From: a virus
IMG/VR virus record: IMGVR_UViG_3300025276_000005
Coordinates: 1-57,552 of that record
Direction: 5' to 3' (one strand)
DNA: 57,552 nucleotides
Shown one piece after another: positions 46,355 through 56,097 of this stretch (position 1 is its first letter; each line of letters starts with the position of its first letter). Made by a program: the position numbers and the translations under genes. The notes under the pieces were generated by a model. That model had not been told where the DNA came from. It saw only the letters and a list, made by a program, of their open reading frames with translations, and made no database searches.

Positions 46355-46874
46355 AGAAGAGACAATACTAGAGAAAAGCGATAGACTATTATCTATCGTT
46401 GAGTCAGTTTACAGTTTAGACTTAAAAATAAAGAGCAGAAAGAGGGAGTATGTATCAGCTAGAATTTCATACTGCGTAATGCTTAGGGATTTAGGTTTTG
46501 GGTACGCTAAAATTGGAAAGATTGTGGGTAAGTGCCACGCTACAATAATCTACTACTATAATTTGTTTGATGCTTACGAGAAGACTGATAATAGATTTAG
46601 AAAGTTTCACGAAAAAATACTTTATCAATTCCATAAAGATGACGTTACTATTTTTGATGTGGAAAAGTTAGAGTTAGAAAGTAAAGTTAATATTTTGAAT
46701 TTAAGGGTAAAAGAATTAGATTCGCACAACGCAAATCTCACATCTAAACTTGAAAGAATAGAGGAGTACAATAAAAAGAACGAGTCTATGCACAGGTTAA
46801 TAAACCAAAAGGTTACACCTGCAACAGAAAAAGAAATAGAGTTAAAGTTAAATAGGTTTTTCAATGGGCTATAG
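46338..46874 (+). CDS. DnaA domain IV-like HTH protein with coiled-coil tail
   Basis: The 178-residue product has a region at about 18-75 with REYVSARISYCVMLRDLGFG, then YAKIGKIVGKCHATIIYYY. This is the same fold pattern as DnaA domain IV (a VSAR helix followed by an HxTI/HSSI recognition element). A C-terminal coiled coil (about 110-160) suggests dimerisation. It would be the second DnaA-like DNA-binding protein of the phage. Confidence 0.6.
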   Translation: MKTGFREETILEKSDRLLSIVESVYSLDLKIKSRKREYVSARISYCVMLRDLGFGYAKIGKIVGKCHATIIYYYNLFDAYEKTDNRFRKFHEKILYQFHKDDVTIFDVEKLELESKVNILNLRVKELDSHNANLTSKLERIEEYNKKNESMHRLINQKVTPATEKEIELKLNRFFNGL

Positions 46875-47100
46875 TAAAGATAATTTAGAGGAGTTAATGG
46901 GCGTAAGTTCTTTAACCACTAAGCAGAAAATAGATGAGCTACTACGTATAGATTGTAAGATGTATACCAACCTAGGTTCAGACTCTACAGCTAAAGAAGT
47001 TAGCTTAGTTAAGACGTTATCTAAAAAGATATACAAACACATAAAGGTATTAGACCCAACTATGGGTAAAACTTTTCTAACCGCAATAGACTCAAAGTAA
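46864..47100 (+). CDS. Small conserved helical protein, 78 residues
   Basis: MGYSKDNLEELMGVSSLTTK... with KIDELLRIDCKMYTNLGSDS and LSKKIYKHIKVLDP. I recognise the type as recurrent in Bacteroidota phages, without known function. It overlaps the upstream gene by 11 bases. Confidence 0.5.
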   Translation: MGYSKDNLEELMGVSSLTTKQKIDELLRIDCKMYTNLGSDSTAKEVSLVKTLSKKIYKHIKVLDPTMGKTFLTAIDSK

Positions 47101-47101
47101 A

Positions 47102-47290
47102 ATGTCGTTAACATACTATCAACAATCAAGATTAAAGAATATAAACCTGTTGATGGATGAGATACACGACTCTACTAATAAGGTCTACGAACACTTAGCT
47201 GACAAGGAAAGTAAAGAGGCTAAGGCAGAGGTTAGAGCATTGATTAAGAAGCTAGATAATTTAATAAGCTCCTTAGAGGATGAGTCTTAA
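47102..47290 (+). CDS. Small helical protein, 62 residues
   Basis: MSLTYYQQSRLKNINLLMDE...ends SSLEDES. It is a two-helix, charged protein with likely coiled-coil character. 1-base gap from the preceding gene, 11-base overlap with the HNH gene. Not recognised. Confidence 0.5.
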   Translation: MSLTYYQQSRLKNINLLMDEIHDSTNKVYEHLADKESKEAKAEVRALIKKLDNLISSLEDES

Positions 47291-47666
47291 AGTTTGCACC
47301 GACTGTAAGGAAGAGAGACCGCCAAATTATTATTGGTCAGCCGGAGTTAAGAACGGTAAGAAGTACTACAGAAATGTGTGCAAGATTTGCTACAATACCA
47401 CTAAGCATAGCTACAAGCATAAGATAAAGGCTTGGTTTAAAGATTATAAACAAAGCTTAGAGTGCTTAAAGTGTGGGTACTCTAAGAAGACACACAAGAC
47501 ATTTAATGTTAAAGCTCTAGAGTTTCATCATACAGATGAAAACAAGGAGTTCTCTGTGTCTGAGGGAGTTTGTGATGGGTTAGCAATCAAGAGGATAATT
47601 AAAGAAATAAAAAAGTGTCAGGTACTTTGTGCTCGATGTCACGCAGAGCACCACTATGAGGTTTGA
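47280..47666 (+). CDS. HNH endonuclease with two zinc-binding clusters
   Basis: The 128-residue product has an N-terminal zinc-ribbon type (C6, C9, C34, C37) followed by the HNH core CLKCGYS...ALEFHHTDENKEFSVS...CQVLCARCHAEHH, with zinc Cys 62/65 and 117/120 and catalytic HH 83-84. It may be a packaging-associated or free-standing homing nuclease. Its end overlaps the next gene by 11 bases. Confidence 0.85.
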   Translation: MSLKVCTDCKEERPPNYYWSAGVKNGKKYYRNVCKICYNTTKHSYKHKIKAWFKDYKQSLECLKCGYSKKTHKTFNVKALEFHHTDENKEFSVSEGVCDGLAIKRIIKEIKKCQVLCARCHAEHHYEV

Positions 47667-48066
47667 AAATAAAGCTGACTTAATAAGAGAGGAGCAGGCT
47701 ATACAAAAGTTTGTTGATATTTTCGGTGGTAGCTTCAAGAAGTTAGGACCGAACGATATCGATTACAGAGTGTTTAATAGCAGCAAAGAACTCATTGCTT
47801 ATGTTGAGGTTAAAGGAAGGTTAAGACCCCTTAAAGAAGCTTATCCTCTACCTGTTTCGGCTAGTAAGATAGTCAGGCTATGCGATAAGAGGTTGAATCC
47901 TGTAATGATATGGGCGTGTGAGGATGGCATCATCTACGCTAAGGTTTCGGAAATACAGGGCGATGTTAGGTGGGGCGGTAGAAAGCCAAGGGCTAGCTCA
48001 GTTAATGACGAGGAGCTAATGATTTATTATAACCAACAAAAAGGATTTAAGTATGTACGATTCTGA
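47656..48066 (+). CDS. PD-(D/E)XK nuclease-like protein
   Basis: I use the ATG at 47656 (MRFENKADLIREEQAIQKFV), which overlaps the HNH stop, giving 136 residues. The pattern E12-E13, D36 (NDIDYRVF), E51-V-K53 (AYVEVKGRLR) is that of a PD-(D/E)XK nuclease. The C-terminal half (IYAKVSEIQGDVRWGGRKPR) is basic. A restriction-type or resolvase-type role is possible. Confidence 0.65.
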   Translation: MRFENKADLIREEQAIQKFVDIFGGSFKKLGPNDIDYRVFNSSKELIAYVEVKGRLRPLKEAYPLPVSASKIVRLCDKRLNPVMIWACEDGIIYAKVSEIQGDVRWGGRKPRASSVNDEELMIYYNQQKGFKYVRF

Positions 48067-48145
48067 GACACCTGACATCAAAGAGTTTATCTTTGCAGTC
48101 GTTGTAAATGCAATAATTCTTTATACAATATACTACTATATATAA
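48053..48145 (+). CDS. 30-residue membrane peptide
   Basis: The frame MYDSETPDIKEFIFAVVVNA continues to end IILYTIYYYI. It overlaps the nuclease gene end and consists of a short polar head and one hydrophobic helix. It is the last gene of the plus-strand block. Very small, so moderate confidence. Confidence 0.4.
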   Translation: MYDSETPDIKEFIFAVVVNAIILYTIYYYI

Positions 48146-48155
48146 AAAGTATTAG

Positions 48156-48251
48156 TATATTTGCTCTGACTATTGTACTAAATGAGTTGAACTTGACGTT
48201 GACATGTGTAGTTCTATTGGAGAGTCCGTGTGAACGGACTCTCTTTTTTTT
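48156..48251 (+). ncRNA. Candidate small RNA between a promoter and a terminator
   Basis: TATATTTG (48156-48163, a -7 box) is followed at about 57 bases by the hairpin GAGAGTCCGT/ACGGACTCTC (48220-48229 with 48234-48243, loop GTGA) and a run of eight T. No frame longer than a few codons lies between. The predicted transcript is about 80 bases. A -33 element is not clear, so the promoter could also be incidental. Confidence 0.45.
48220..48251 (+). terminator. Terminator of the early block, GTCCG hairpin type
   Basis: A 10-bp GC-rich stem with loop GTGA followed by eight T. It stands at the point where the plus-strand early block and the minus-strand late block converge; the last base is inside the final codons of the giant gene's stop region. 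Confidence 0.9.
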
Positions 48252-51200
48252 ATCTACCACTAAATTTTCCTTTGTTTCTTATACCTCTCTTAGTAGACTT
48301 ACTTTTTTTCTTCTTCTTCTTGTAATTATATAGAGCGTCCTTTTCAGCTTGCTTAGCTTTTCGTTCTATAGCCTTAGCTTTTTTCTCAGCAACTCTATCT
48401 AAGTATCCTTCAGATTCAGGACCGAATGTCTTACGCCATAGTGCTTTGTCATAACGCTTCATATCAGTCTCACTATTATACTGACCTAGCTTATCTTTCT
48501 TTATCTGAGTTTCTGATGTACCTTTAGGTCTATAAGATGAGCTTACACCAAGTACATCATACATATTTTCCTCACTAAAATCTCCTTGGAAAGCATTCGC
48601 AAGTCCAATAAACGGGTCGAACTGAACACCTAAACCAATCTCGGTTAGAGTTCTTACAGCACTACCTATTGCTTTAGATTCACCATTTTCCTTATCTTCC
48701 TTTGATAGCTTAGCTAGTTTAGTAAACTTTCGAGACACAGAACTAAACGGATTTACTACGCTATCTATTGGTCTACTACTGTTACCTCTCATCTTATTGA
48801 CTGCTTCCTCAGCAGATGCACCGAAGTAAGGAATCTGATATATAAGATTAAGACCCATCATTGCATCTTTCATCTTATCTAAAGCCTCCTCTCTATCCTC
48901 ATCCTCGCCCTTAATAAACTTAGCTATGTTAGCCGCAAGTGCGAACATAACATTTGCGACTCCAAGGTTTAATACAAGACCTCTAACACTTTTAGCTGAG
49001 GGTTTCTCGCCCTGACTTACCGACCTAAGTATGTTAGTGGTAGACTGCATCACCTTGTTCATCTGTAAAAAAACAGTACTACCGAACATAGTAAAACCAC
49101 GAACTAAGGAGTTGCTATCCATTTGTAGAGGTATCTTATCTGTACTTCTTCTTGATTGCTGAGTAGTGTTATAGTCCTCAAACTTTGCAACAGCATCAGC
49201 TTCACTCATACCATTAGCAATATCTCTATTGAAGTTAATCATATACCCCATAACACCAAGTACATCACCAAGAACAGTTGGGCTACCTGCAGCAGCTTTT
49301 AACATCCTAAAGGCTTTACTTTTCTGAGATTGAGACGCAGGTTTATATGTTACTGAGCCTGTCTCAAGACCATACACATCACCCTCTAGTCCTTTAAGTA
49401 GACGCTCTTGAAACATAGGTGATAAATTCCAAGCCTTTTTTATTTGTGAAGGCATAGTCGCTATAACTTTAGCTCCATCAACCATAAACATTAATAAGTC
49501 AAGCCCCGGTACTTTTGACTTACCCTTACCTCTGTACGAGTAATCTTCAAAAGCATTTACAAAAGAAGTGGACTGCTTAAGAATCTGAACAGCCTTGAAT
49601 GCTAGAGCAAAACCTGTGTACTTAGTCATTAACTTATCAACAAGGTTTGACTGAATAGCAGCCTTACCACCGTTAGGATTAACAGCGTAGTTGATTGCAT
49701 TCTTTACAGCCTTACCAAGACCTGTCTCAGTCAATAAGGTATTAACAGATTTGAACTTAAATATAGCATTCATCTTCTTAACCCCCTTAGCGTAACCCTT
49801 ATACCTCTCGATAGTTTCAAAGTGGTCTTGAAGAGTAGAGGTAAAATCTGAACCTCTAAGGTCTACATCACCCGTTAAATCAACCCTTTCTTTTAAGGCA
49901 GGAGCAGTCTGTGCATTAAACACACCACTAAAATCACCGTTCTCTAATAGGTCAGCGTTAACTTTAGTCTGAATAGTTTGAGTTGGAAAGTAATTATCAA
50001 CATACCCTAGGTTTACGTTGTTGACATCAGAATAAACCTCATTAGTATTCTCGAAGTACTCGGTACTTAAATACTCTACTGTCTTATCTACAAACTCAAC
50101 AACCTCTTTACCTAAGATAGATTCAATCTCTTTCAGCTTTGAATCAGTAAGACCCTGAGCGAGTAGCTTATCACGTTGAACCTTATTCTTACTAAGAGCG
50201 TAGAGTCTCATAAGTTGGTCTGCATTGAAAGAATCGCTAGATAACACACCGCCCTTAGAAGTTTTTAATCCTGTAATCTTATGAACTCCTGTGGCAAGTT
50301 TTTTCTTAATGTCCTTGTAGCTATCTATACCGTCAATGGTTTTAGCTATCTCATCCATCTTAGTACGAGTATTCTGAAGACCTTTAGTATATACACTCTC
50401 CATCTTATTAAGAGCGTTGTACACGTTTTCTGTAAAGAAAGAACCAACCTTATCAAGACCATTAGTAAGAGTACCTAGGTGCTTTAAGTTATTACCTATA
50501 GCTTGAAGCATTTTACCTACGTTGGTGTAGCTAAACTCCTTAGCGTATTTATTTATAGCCTCACCTAACCCCTTACCAAATAACTCAATACGTCTATCAT
50601 CTCTGTCAGAGTCTAGTTGATTTTTATCCTTAGGTTTACCGTCTTCAAAAAGCTCTGAGTAACCATCCTCAATGTCCTTATCAGCTTGATTCTTAGTCTC
50701 TTTAACCTCAGCTCTGAACGCATCAAGTTTTTTCTTAAGCTCCATACGACCACCTTCTTGACCTCGTTTAATATCTTCAAGTAGTTGTTCAACCTGCTCA
50801 AGACTCATATCTCTGAGCCCATCTACAGACTCGAATATCTCTGAGGCATATAGCTGAGACTTTTCTTTGTTGGTTAACTCTGAAAATTCTTTTTGCAGTA
50901 TGGTATCAATATCAGGGAATAAGGATTTCTTTATATCATCAGCATCAATCTTTACAGGCTTACCATCTATCGTTGCAAGGACTTTATTAAGTACAGCCTC
51001 CATAACCTCAAAGAACTGCTGACTATCAGCATCTACAGATTTAGTTTTCTTTGCAGACTTAGATACTCTTTTACGAATTTCAGATATTAAAGTCTTCTTA
51101 TATTTATCTTCAGACTTATTGTATACGTTAGCCATATAATCCATAAAGCTATCTATAGACACCTCGTTTAGAACATCTACCTTCGCAAACCTATTTAATA

Positions 51201-54200
51201 TCCTCTGTGCCTGACCGTTTGTTATAGAGCCTTTCTTAACTAGAGCCTTAACATTCTCAGTTATTAACTTACTAGACTCTTGTATAGCTTGCTGTGCAGT
51301 CTTAGCACCTTCTTGCAAATCTTTTAATCTCTTAGCGTATAGCTTCTTATCTGTAGTTGTTATCTCCTTACCGAAGTTGCTGTCAAGAGTTGCTTTAGAT
51401 GGTGAGGACTTTTCTTTTAGAGAAAGTTTCTTACGAACACCACGAACTAATTCCTCACGAACAACGTCTGAAGCTCTTTCATATAAAGGTGTAGACTTTA
51501 AATACTCTATAGCATTTTTAAGCAGAATTTCCTGACTAACCTTTGGTGTAATATTCTTAGGACCTTTGTTGTTGTTTTTCTTATTAGCTCTATCTTGAGT
51601 TCTCTTTATAATATCATCAATAGCGTTCTCAACCTTCTTAGAACCCGGTACTAAATCCTCGGTAACCTTAGCTTTAGGTGCTGATTTTTTATTGGTAGCT
51701 AAAACCTCTGATATTAAGTTTGATTCTACACCTTTTTGTTTAAGTAGCTCACCTATAACCACCTCAGAGTATCCAAGACCACGTAGTTTTTCTACAGCAG
51801 ACTTTACCGCTTTTTTATTAGAAGAGTCTCCTAACTCAAACCTAGCCTTGGATGCTTGAGCCTCAGCCTTTGCATCGAATTTGGTTTTAGATTTAGCATC
51901 TAAAGGTTTACCACTAAACAAGTCAGCAAGACCTGTGTTAATAAATTCATCAAGCGTTAGATTCTCTATGTCCTTTATATTGCCTTTAAACAATTCATCA
52001 GACGTAGTAAAGTTTTGTTTTATGTATTTAAAGGTAGCATTCATCCACTCCTTAAACTTAGACTTCTGAGCAGCATTAGTGATAGTCTCACCTTTAGTAG
52101 CCATAAGTTCTACTAAGGCTTCTTCTCTAGCTAACTTCGTATCACCATACTTTTCAATCGCAGCTTTTAAGGCATCAGTACCTTCAACTAATTTTAAACC
52201 ACGAGCCAAAAGAGCTGTACCTTTTTTACCTGAAGCATCTGAACGTAAGAAATCAGTCCATATATGACCGAACTCGTGTATTGGTGTAGCTAAAGAATCA
52301 AATGCAGGGTTTATAAATATCTTACCATCCTTAGTTAGACCAAGGATAGTTTTACCATTAGATTCTTGAGTTCTAACACCGGGTTGGTCTAGTATAGCAT
52401 CAAACTCAACCTGACTTGTTGCTACATTAACTGATGGGAATGCAAACTTTAATTTACCTATAAGTATGTCAAGGTTTGATTGCTTCGTTTTAGCAGGGTC
52501 AGATTGAAAAACCTTATCGTTAAAGAAAGCCCCACCAACTTGCTGTGCTGTGGCTTCTTTAGTAGGGAACTCACCTTTTTTATTTCTCTTAAAAACTCTA
52601 CTAGCCTTAGCTTTCCAAGTTGAGAATACGTCAATACCGTGTTTTGGTTTAGAGATTAAAGCTATCGCTTTACCTTTAGGTCCGAATCCATAGTTATCGT
52701 GAGAAACTTTTGTAACACCGCCTTTATCTGTAACGTCAATACCAACAACAGCAACTATATCTCCGTGTGCTCCCTTAATCATTGAAGGTTCTCCTATTGC
52801 TTTGTATATATTATCAGCAAAGAAAGCGTCTACATTAAACTTAGGGTTTCCTTCAGCTAAAGATTTTATTACAGCCCTATTATTTTTTTTAGCTCCCGGA
52901 GGATATATGATTGATTCAAACAATAACTTCCTATCATCAAGAGTTAAGGTATTCATATCACCCTTAGCTCTTTGGTTTGCTTGTTTAACAACTAAATCAG
53001 CTAACTGCCCTAGGGTTTTAATCTTATTCTTCTTAATAAATTCTTGTAGCTTAATAGCTGCAGCCACTTTCTTCTTCCCTACTGTAGATTTTTGAGAAGA
53101 AGTCTTAGCTTTATCTAAACTAACTTGTAAATCAGCTAAAGCCTTTACTTGATTCTTTTTTGGGGCAGACTTTATTGCCGGGCTTACATATCTGAATATA
53201 GCTTCATTAGAATTAATAGCACTATCAGACATTCTAGCTATAGCCATAGGTACGTGACCTTGAGGTAATTTTCCGTCATCCCATAGCTTATCAAACAACA
53301 CTTTGTTTTCTTCATATAATCTTACAGCGTTGTCAAATTGAGTTTTAGCACCATCTTCATTTACACCTGCCCAAGCGGCTTCTGTATTCTTACCTAGTAT
53401 ATTAAACATTATGCCCCCGTCAACATCCATATTGTTTCCTTGAGCATCTTTAACTGTACCGGAAGCGAGGATGTCTGACATACCTGTTAACATTGGTATA
53501 CCATCAAAGAAGTCAAGAGGCTTAAGCAAATCGTTCTCACTCTTAACACCTATAAAGTCTAGAGCTTTTTGAGTAATCTTTTTAATCGAGTTACTTTCTT
53601 TTATTGGGTTAACTTCATAATCCCTAGAAGCTCCTGATGCTTTAAACTCAATCTCATTCTTATCCATCTTATTCATCTCCTCAGTAATAGCAGATGTTTC
53701 TTGGTCTTGAGTTTCTAATCCATCTAATCTAAACCTAGGAGTAGATTCCTCTGCAACAACCTCTTCCGTTGGAGTGATTGCATCAAGCTCAGACAAGTCT
53801 ATTCTCTCGTCTGCTTCAATCGCATCTACCTCAGCTTGGACTTCCGGGCTGACATCAGATTCTTGAACTTCTTGTGTAGTCTCTGTGGTAAGTTCGCTGA
53901 CTTCGGAGTCTCCCTCTCCCACTGTTTGGCTATCTCCGGCTTGTTCTTGTACATCCACCGTCTCTGTGCTTGGCTCTTGAATGGCATCGGCTTGTTCTTT
54001 TAAAATTTGTTGTTGTTTTTCTGATATCTGCTCAGGTGTTGGGTTTATAACACCCTCCTCTGCTAATTTTTTAGCAGCAAACTCTTCAGTCACTACATTA
54101 GTTGTAGTACTAACATCGTCACCATCAACTGTAATGTCAGTCTCTCTAGCCTCACCTTCTGTGATAGGATTCTCTTGGAGATTCTTTATCTCCTCTTTAA

Positions 54201-56085
54201 TTACCTTAGCTCTATCTTTTGCAGGCTGAGTCTCGTTTGACTTTAAGTTATCCAACTCTACCTGTAGCTTTGTTATCGCATCAAGTGTTGGCTTGTTCAT
54301 GTCAGGACTAACTTTCTTTATATCTTCACTAACTATAGCTTCCTTATACTTCTCATCGTATATAGACTGAAGCTCATTGTCATTTACAATATTGACCTCA
54401 GCTTTAATTAAATCCTGAGGTGAAGCCTCTCTAATAAATTTAGCCATATCAGGACCTGTAACTCTAGCATCCTTACCCGTACCATTGATGGAGTATTTTG
54501 GTGCTTTATATAAACCATAACCCACCGTTAGTGGTGCTGTTGCTGTACCTGCGATACCTTCAAAACCAATCTCAGCAATATCCATCTCCTGACCTGCAAC
54601 CAATCGTCCACCAACCTCACCAAGCGAACCACCAACAGCTTCAACTGCACCACCTGCCGCACCTGCTAAAAGTTTACGACCTGTCATTCCTGCTACCTTA
54701 CCAACAACTTTAGTTGCTATCCCACCTGAGATAGCGTCAATAGCTCCAATAGTAAGACCACGTCCAACAGCCTTAAAACGGATGTTGTTCATCTTCTCTT
54801 GATTCCCTAAAATTTCTCTAATATTTTCTTCAGTCATCTCCTTCCCGCCAAGTTCCTCTTGTAGTAACTCAGCGTATGTAAGACCCGTCTCAAGTGTAGT
54901 ACCTGCCATTCCCATCGCACCAATAAGAGCACCTGCAGGACCTGCGATTGCTGCACCTGCCGCAGCACCACCTGCTGCACCTGCCAAGGTAGCCGGTGTA
55001 GCCATAGCACTTACTGAGGATACAAATAATTGTGGTATAACTGTAGGGTTTGCGATAACACCCTTAATGAATCCTAACCAACCTCCACCATCAGCTTGGT
55101 ATATCTTCTGAAAGTCACGCATCTCATCTGACTCACCCATAGACTGCATACGTTTCTGTGCTGCAATGAAGTCATCAATATCTTCTTGAGAAGCGTCTGA
55201 GCCTTTAGCAAACAACTCAAGTGCTTCATCTACTGAACCACCCTGTGCTTGACCTGCTGCACCCGCTCTATATAAGTCACCAAATAAATCTGTGATTTCA
55301 TTCTTACCAAATACTCTCTCAATCAAAGTGTCTTTCTCTCCCGCAACATCCTCTGTTCCTTTTGAGAAGTCAATAACTTCAGGAGTAAAGTCTGTTGGAA
55401 CAGACTCTTCGATAACACTTAAGGCTTCTTCTTTTGTTATACCGGTATCGTCAGGGTTAATACCTGTAGCTTCCATATAATCAGACTTCCAACGAGTAGG
55501 ATGGTCTTTTGATTTCAAATCTACTCCACCCTCGCCTTTACTTCCCCAATGATACATACCATCAACTTCATTAGTTTGAGGTATAATGCCTGCCTTCCAA
55601 GCACCACGATAGTCGTAGTTTGAATTGTCAATTTGAGGTTCCTCACTATAGGCTTGCTTAAACTCTTCTCTCCAAGCTACAACATTTGGGTCTGTAGCCA
55701 TCCAATTTTGAAACTCAATCTCTTCCTGCTCTGTTAGTGTAAAGTCCGTTGGAACAGACTCTTCAGTAACTTCAGGAGTAAAGTCTATTGCAACAGGCTC
55801 CTCAACTTCTTGAGTAGAAGACTCCAATAATACAGGTTCCTCCTGCTCTGTTGGTGTAATGGATTCCGTAACGTCCTCTTGAATAGTGGAAACGGATTCG
55901 TCTTTTTTTTTTAATGTAAAGTTTTCTAGAGAACCAATATCATACCCCTCTTCATTAAAGAAAGAATATAACTCCTCTCTCTTTACGTCATCAGTTAATG
56001 CAGATATAAAATTATTTAAGTCACCTAAATCGTAACCCTCTTGATTGAAAAAATCAAATAACTCTTGAGCTTTAATCTCGTCCAT
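48250..56085 (-). CDS. Giant ejection protein with zincin metallopeptidase motif (T7 gp16 position)
   Basis: The 2611-residue product begins with two about 27-residue repeats (ELFDFFNQEGYDLGDLNNF and ELYSFFNEEGYDIGSLENF; 8-57). An acidic linker follows with repeated ESVPTDFTPEV, then a YDYRGAWKAGIIP..DGMYHWGS..HPT module (157-197). Hydrophobic Ala/Gly-rich regions at 350-405 and 440-525 may span membranes. A zinc-metallopeptidase motif PIHEFGHIW (H1270, E1271, H1274) with downstream E1321/E1326 matches the MPTase-PolyVal domain of polyvalent proteins. Long helical regions follow, then a basic C terminus (KKKKKSKSTKRGIRNKGKF). It is last in the gp13-16-like cassette. Confidence 0.75.
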   Translation of the reverse strand: MDEIKAQELFDFFNQEGYDLGDLNNFISALTDDVKREELYSFFNEEGYDIGSLENFTLKKKDESVSTIQEDVTESITPTEQEEPVLLESSTQEVEEPVAIDFTPEVTEESVPTDFTLTEQEEIEFQNWMATDPNVVAWREEFKQAYSEEPQIDNSNYDYRGAWKAGIIPQTNEVDGMYHWGSKGEGGVDLKSKDHPTRWKSDYMEATGINPDDTGITKEEALSVIEESVPTDFTPEVIDFSKGTEDVAGEKDTLIERVFGKNEITDLFGDLYRAGAAGQAQGGSVDEALELFAKGSDASQEDIDDFIAAQKRMQSMGESDEMRDFQKIYQADGGGWLGFIKGVIANPTVIPQLFVSSVSAMATPATLAGAAGGAAAGAAIAGPAGALIGAMGMAGTTLETGLTYAELLQEELGGKEMTEENIREILGNQEKMNNIRFKAVGRGLTIGAIDAISGGIATKVVGKVAGMTGRKLLAGAAGGAVEAVGGSLGEVGGRLVAGQEMDIAEIGFEGIAGTATAPLTVGYGLYKAPKYSINGTGKDARVTGPDMAKFIREASPQDLIKAEVNIVNDNELQSIYDEKYKEAIVSEDIKKVSPDMNKPTLDAITKLQVELDNLKSNETQPAKDRAKVIKEEIKNLQENPITEGEARETDITVDGDDVSTTTNVVTEEFAAKKLAEEGVINPTPEQISEKQQQILKEQADAIQEPSTETVDVQEQAGDSQTVGEGDSEVSELTTETTQEVQESDVSPEVQAEVDAIEADERIDLSELDAITPTEEVVAEESTPRFRLDGLETQDQETSAITEEMNKMDKNEIEFKASGASRDYEVNPIKESNSIKKITQKALDFIGVKSENDLLKPLDFFDGIPMLTGMSDILASGTVKDAQGNNMDVDGGIMFNILGKNTEAAWAGVNEDGAKTQFDNAVRLYEENKVLFDKLWDDGKLPQGHVPMAIARMSDSAINSNEAIFRYVSPAIKSAPKKNQVKALADLQVSLDKAKTSSQKSTVGKKKVAAAIKLQEFIKKNKIKTLGQLADLVVKQANQRAKGDMNTLTLDDRKLLFESIIYPPGAKKNNRAVIKSLAEGNPKFNVDAFFADNIYKAIGEPSMIKGAHGDIVAVVGIDVTDKGGVTKVSHDNYGFGPKGKAIALISKPKHGIDVFSTWKAKASRVFKRNKKGEFPTKEATAQQVGGAFFNDKVFQSDPAKTKQSNLDILIGKLKFAFPSVNVATSQVEFDAILDQPGVRTQESNGKTILGLTKDGKIFINPAFDSLATPIHEFGHIWTDFLRSDASGKKGTALLARGLKLVEGTDALKAAIEKYGDTKLAREEALVELMATKGETITNAAQKSKFKEWMNATFKYIKQNFTTSDELFKGNIKDIENLTLDEFINTGLADLFSGKPLDAKSKTKFDAKAEAQASKARFELGDSSNKKAVKSAVEKLRGLGYSEVVIGELLKQKGVESNLISEVLATNKKSAPKAKVTEDLVPGSKKVENAIDDIIKRTQDRANKKNNNKGPKNITPKVSQEILLKNAIEYLKSTPLYERASDVVREELVRGVRKKLSLKEKSSPSKATLDSNFGKEITTTDKKLYAKRLKDLQEGAKTAQQAIQESSKLITENVKALVKKGSITNGQAQRILNRFAKVDVLNEVSIDSFMDYMANVYNKSEDKYKKTLISEIRKRVSKSAKKTKSVDADSQQFFEVMEAVLNKVLATIDGKPVKIDADDIKKSLFPDIDTILQKEFSELTNKEKSQLYASEIFESVDGLRDMSLEQVEQLLEDIKRGQEGGRMELKKKLDAFRAEVKETKNQADKDIEDGYSELFEDGKPKDKNQLDSDRDDRRIELFGKGLGEAINKYAKEFSYTNVGKMLQAIGNNLKHLGTLTNGLDKVGSFFTENVYNALNKMESVYTKGLQNTRTKMDEIAKTIDGIDSYKDIKKKLATGVHKITGLKTSKGGVLSSDSFNADQLMRLYALSKNKVQRDKLLAQGLTDSKLKEIESILGKEVVEFVDKTVEYLSTEYFENTNEVYSDVNNVNLGYVDNYFPTQTIQTKVNADLLENGDFSGVFNAQTAPALKERVDLTGDVDLRGSDFTSTLQDHFETIERYKGYAKGVKKMNAIFKFKSVNTLLTETGLGKAVKNAINYAVNPNGGKAAIQSNLVDKLMTKYTGFALAFKAVQILKQSTSFVNAFEDYSYRGKGKSKVPGLDLLMFMVDGAKVIATMPSQIKKAWNLSPMFQERLLKGLEGDVYGLETGSVTYKPASQSQKSKAFRMLKAAAGSPTVLGDVLGVMGYMINFNRDIANGMSEADAVAKFEDYNTTQQSRRSTDKIPLQMDSNSLVRGFTMFGSTVFLQMNKVMQSTTNILRSVSQGEKPSAKSVRGLVLNLGVANVMFALAANIAKFIKGEDEDREEALDKMKDAMMGLNLIYQIPYFGASAEEAVNKMRGNSSRPIDSVVNPFSSVSRKFTKLAKLSKEDKENGESKAIGSAVRTLTEIGLGVQFDPFIGLANAFQGDFSEENMYDVLGVSSSYRPKGTSETQIKKDKLGQYNSETDMKRYDKALWRKTFGPESEGYLDRVAEKKAKAIERKAKQAEKDALYNYKKKKKKSKSTKRGIRNKGKFSGR

Positions 56086-56097
56086 AATCTAGTCTTG

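Noticed and set aside
48250-56085. Giant protein as a virion RNA polymerase (as in crAss-like or N4-like phages)
   Set aside because: I see no DxDGD-type or single-subunit polymerase motif; the HEFGH motif and cassette order favour an ejection protein.
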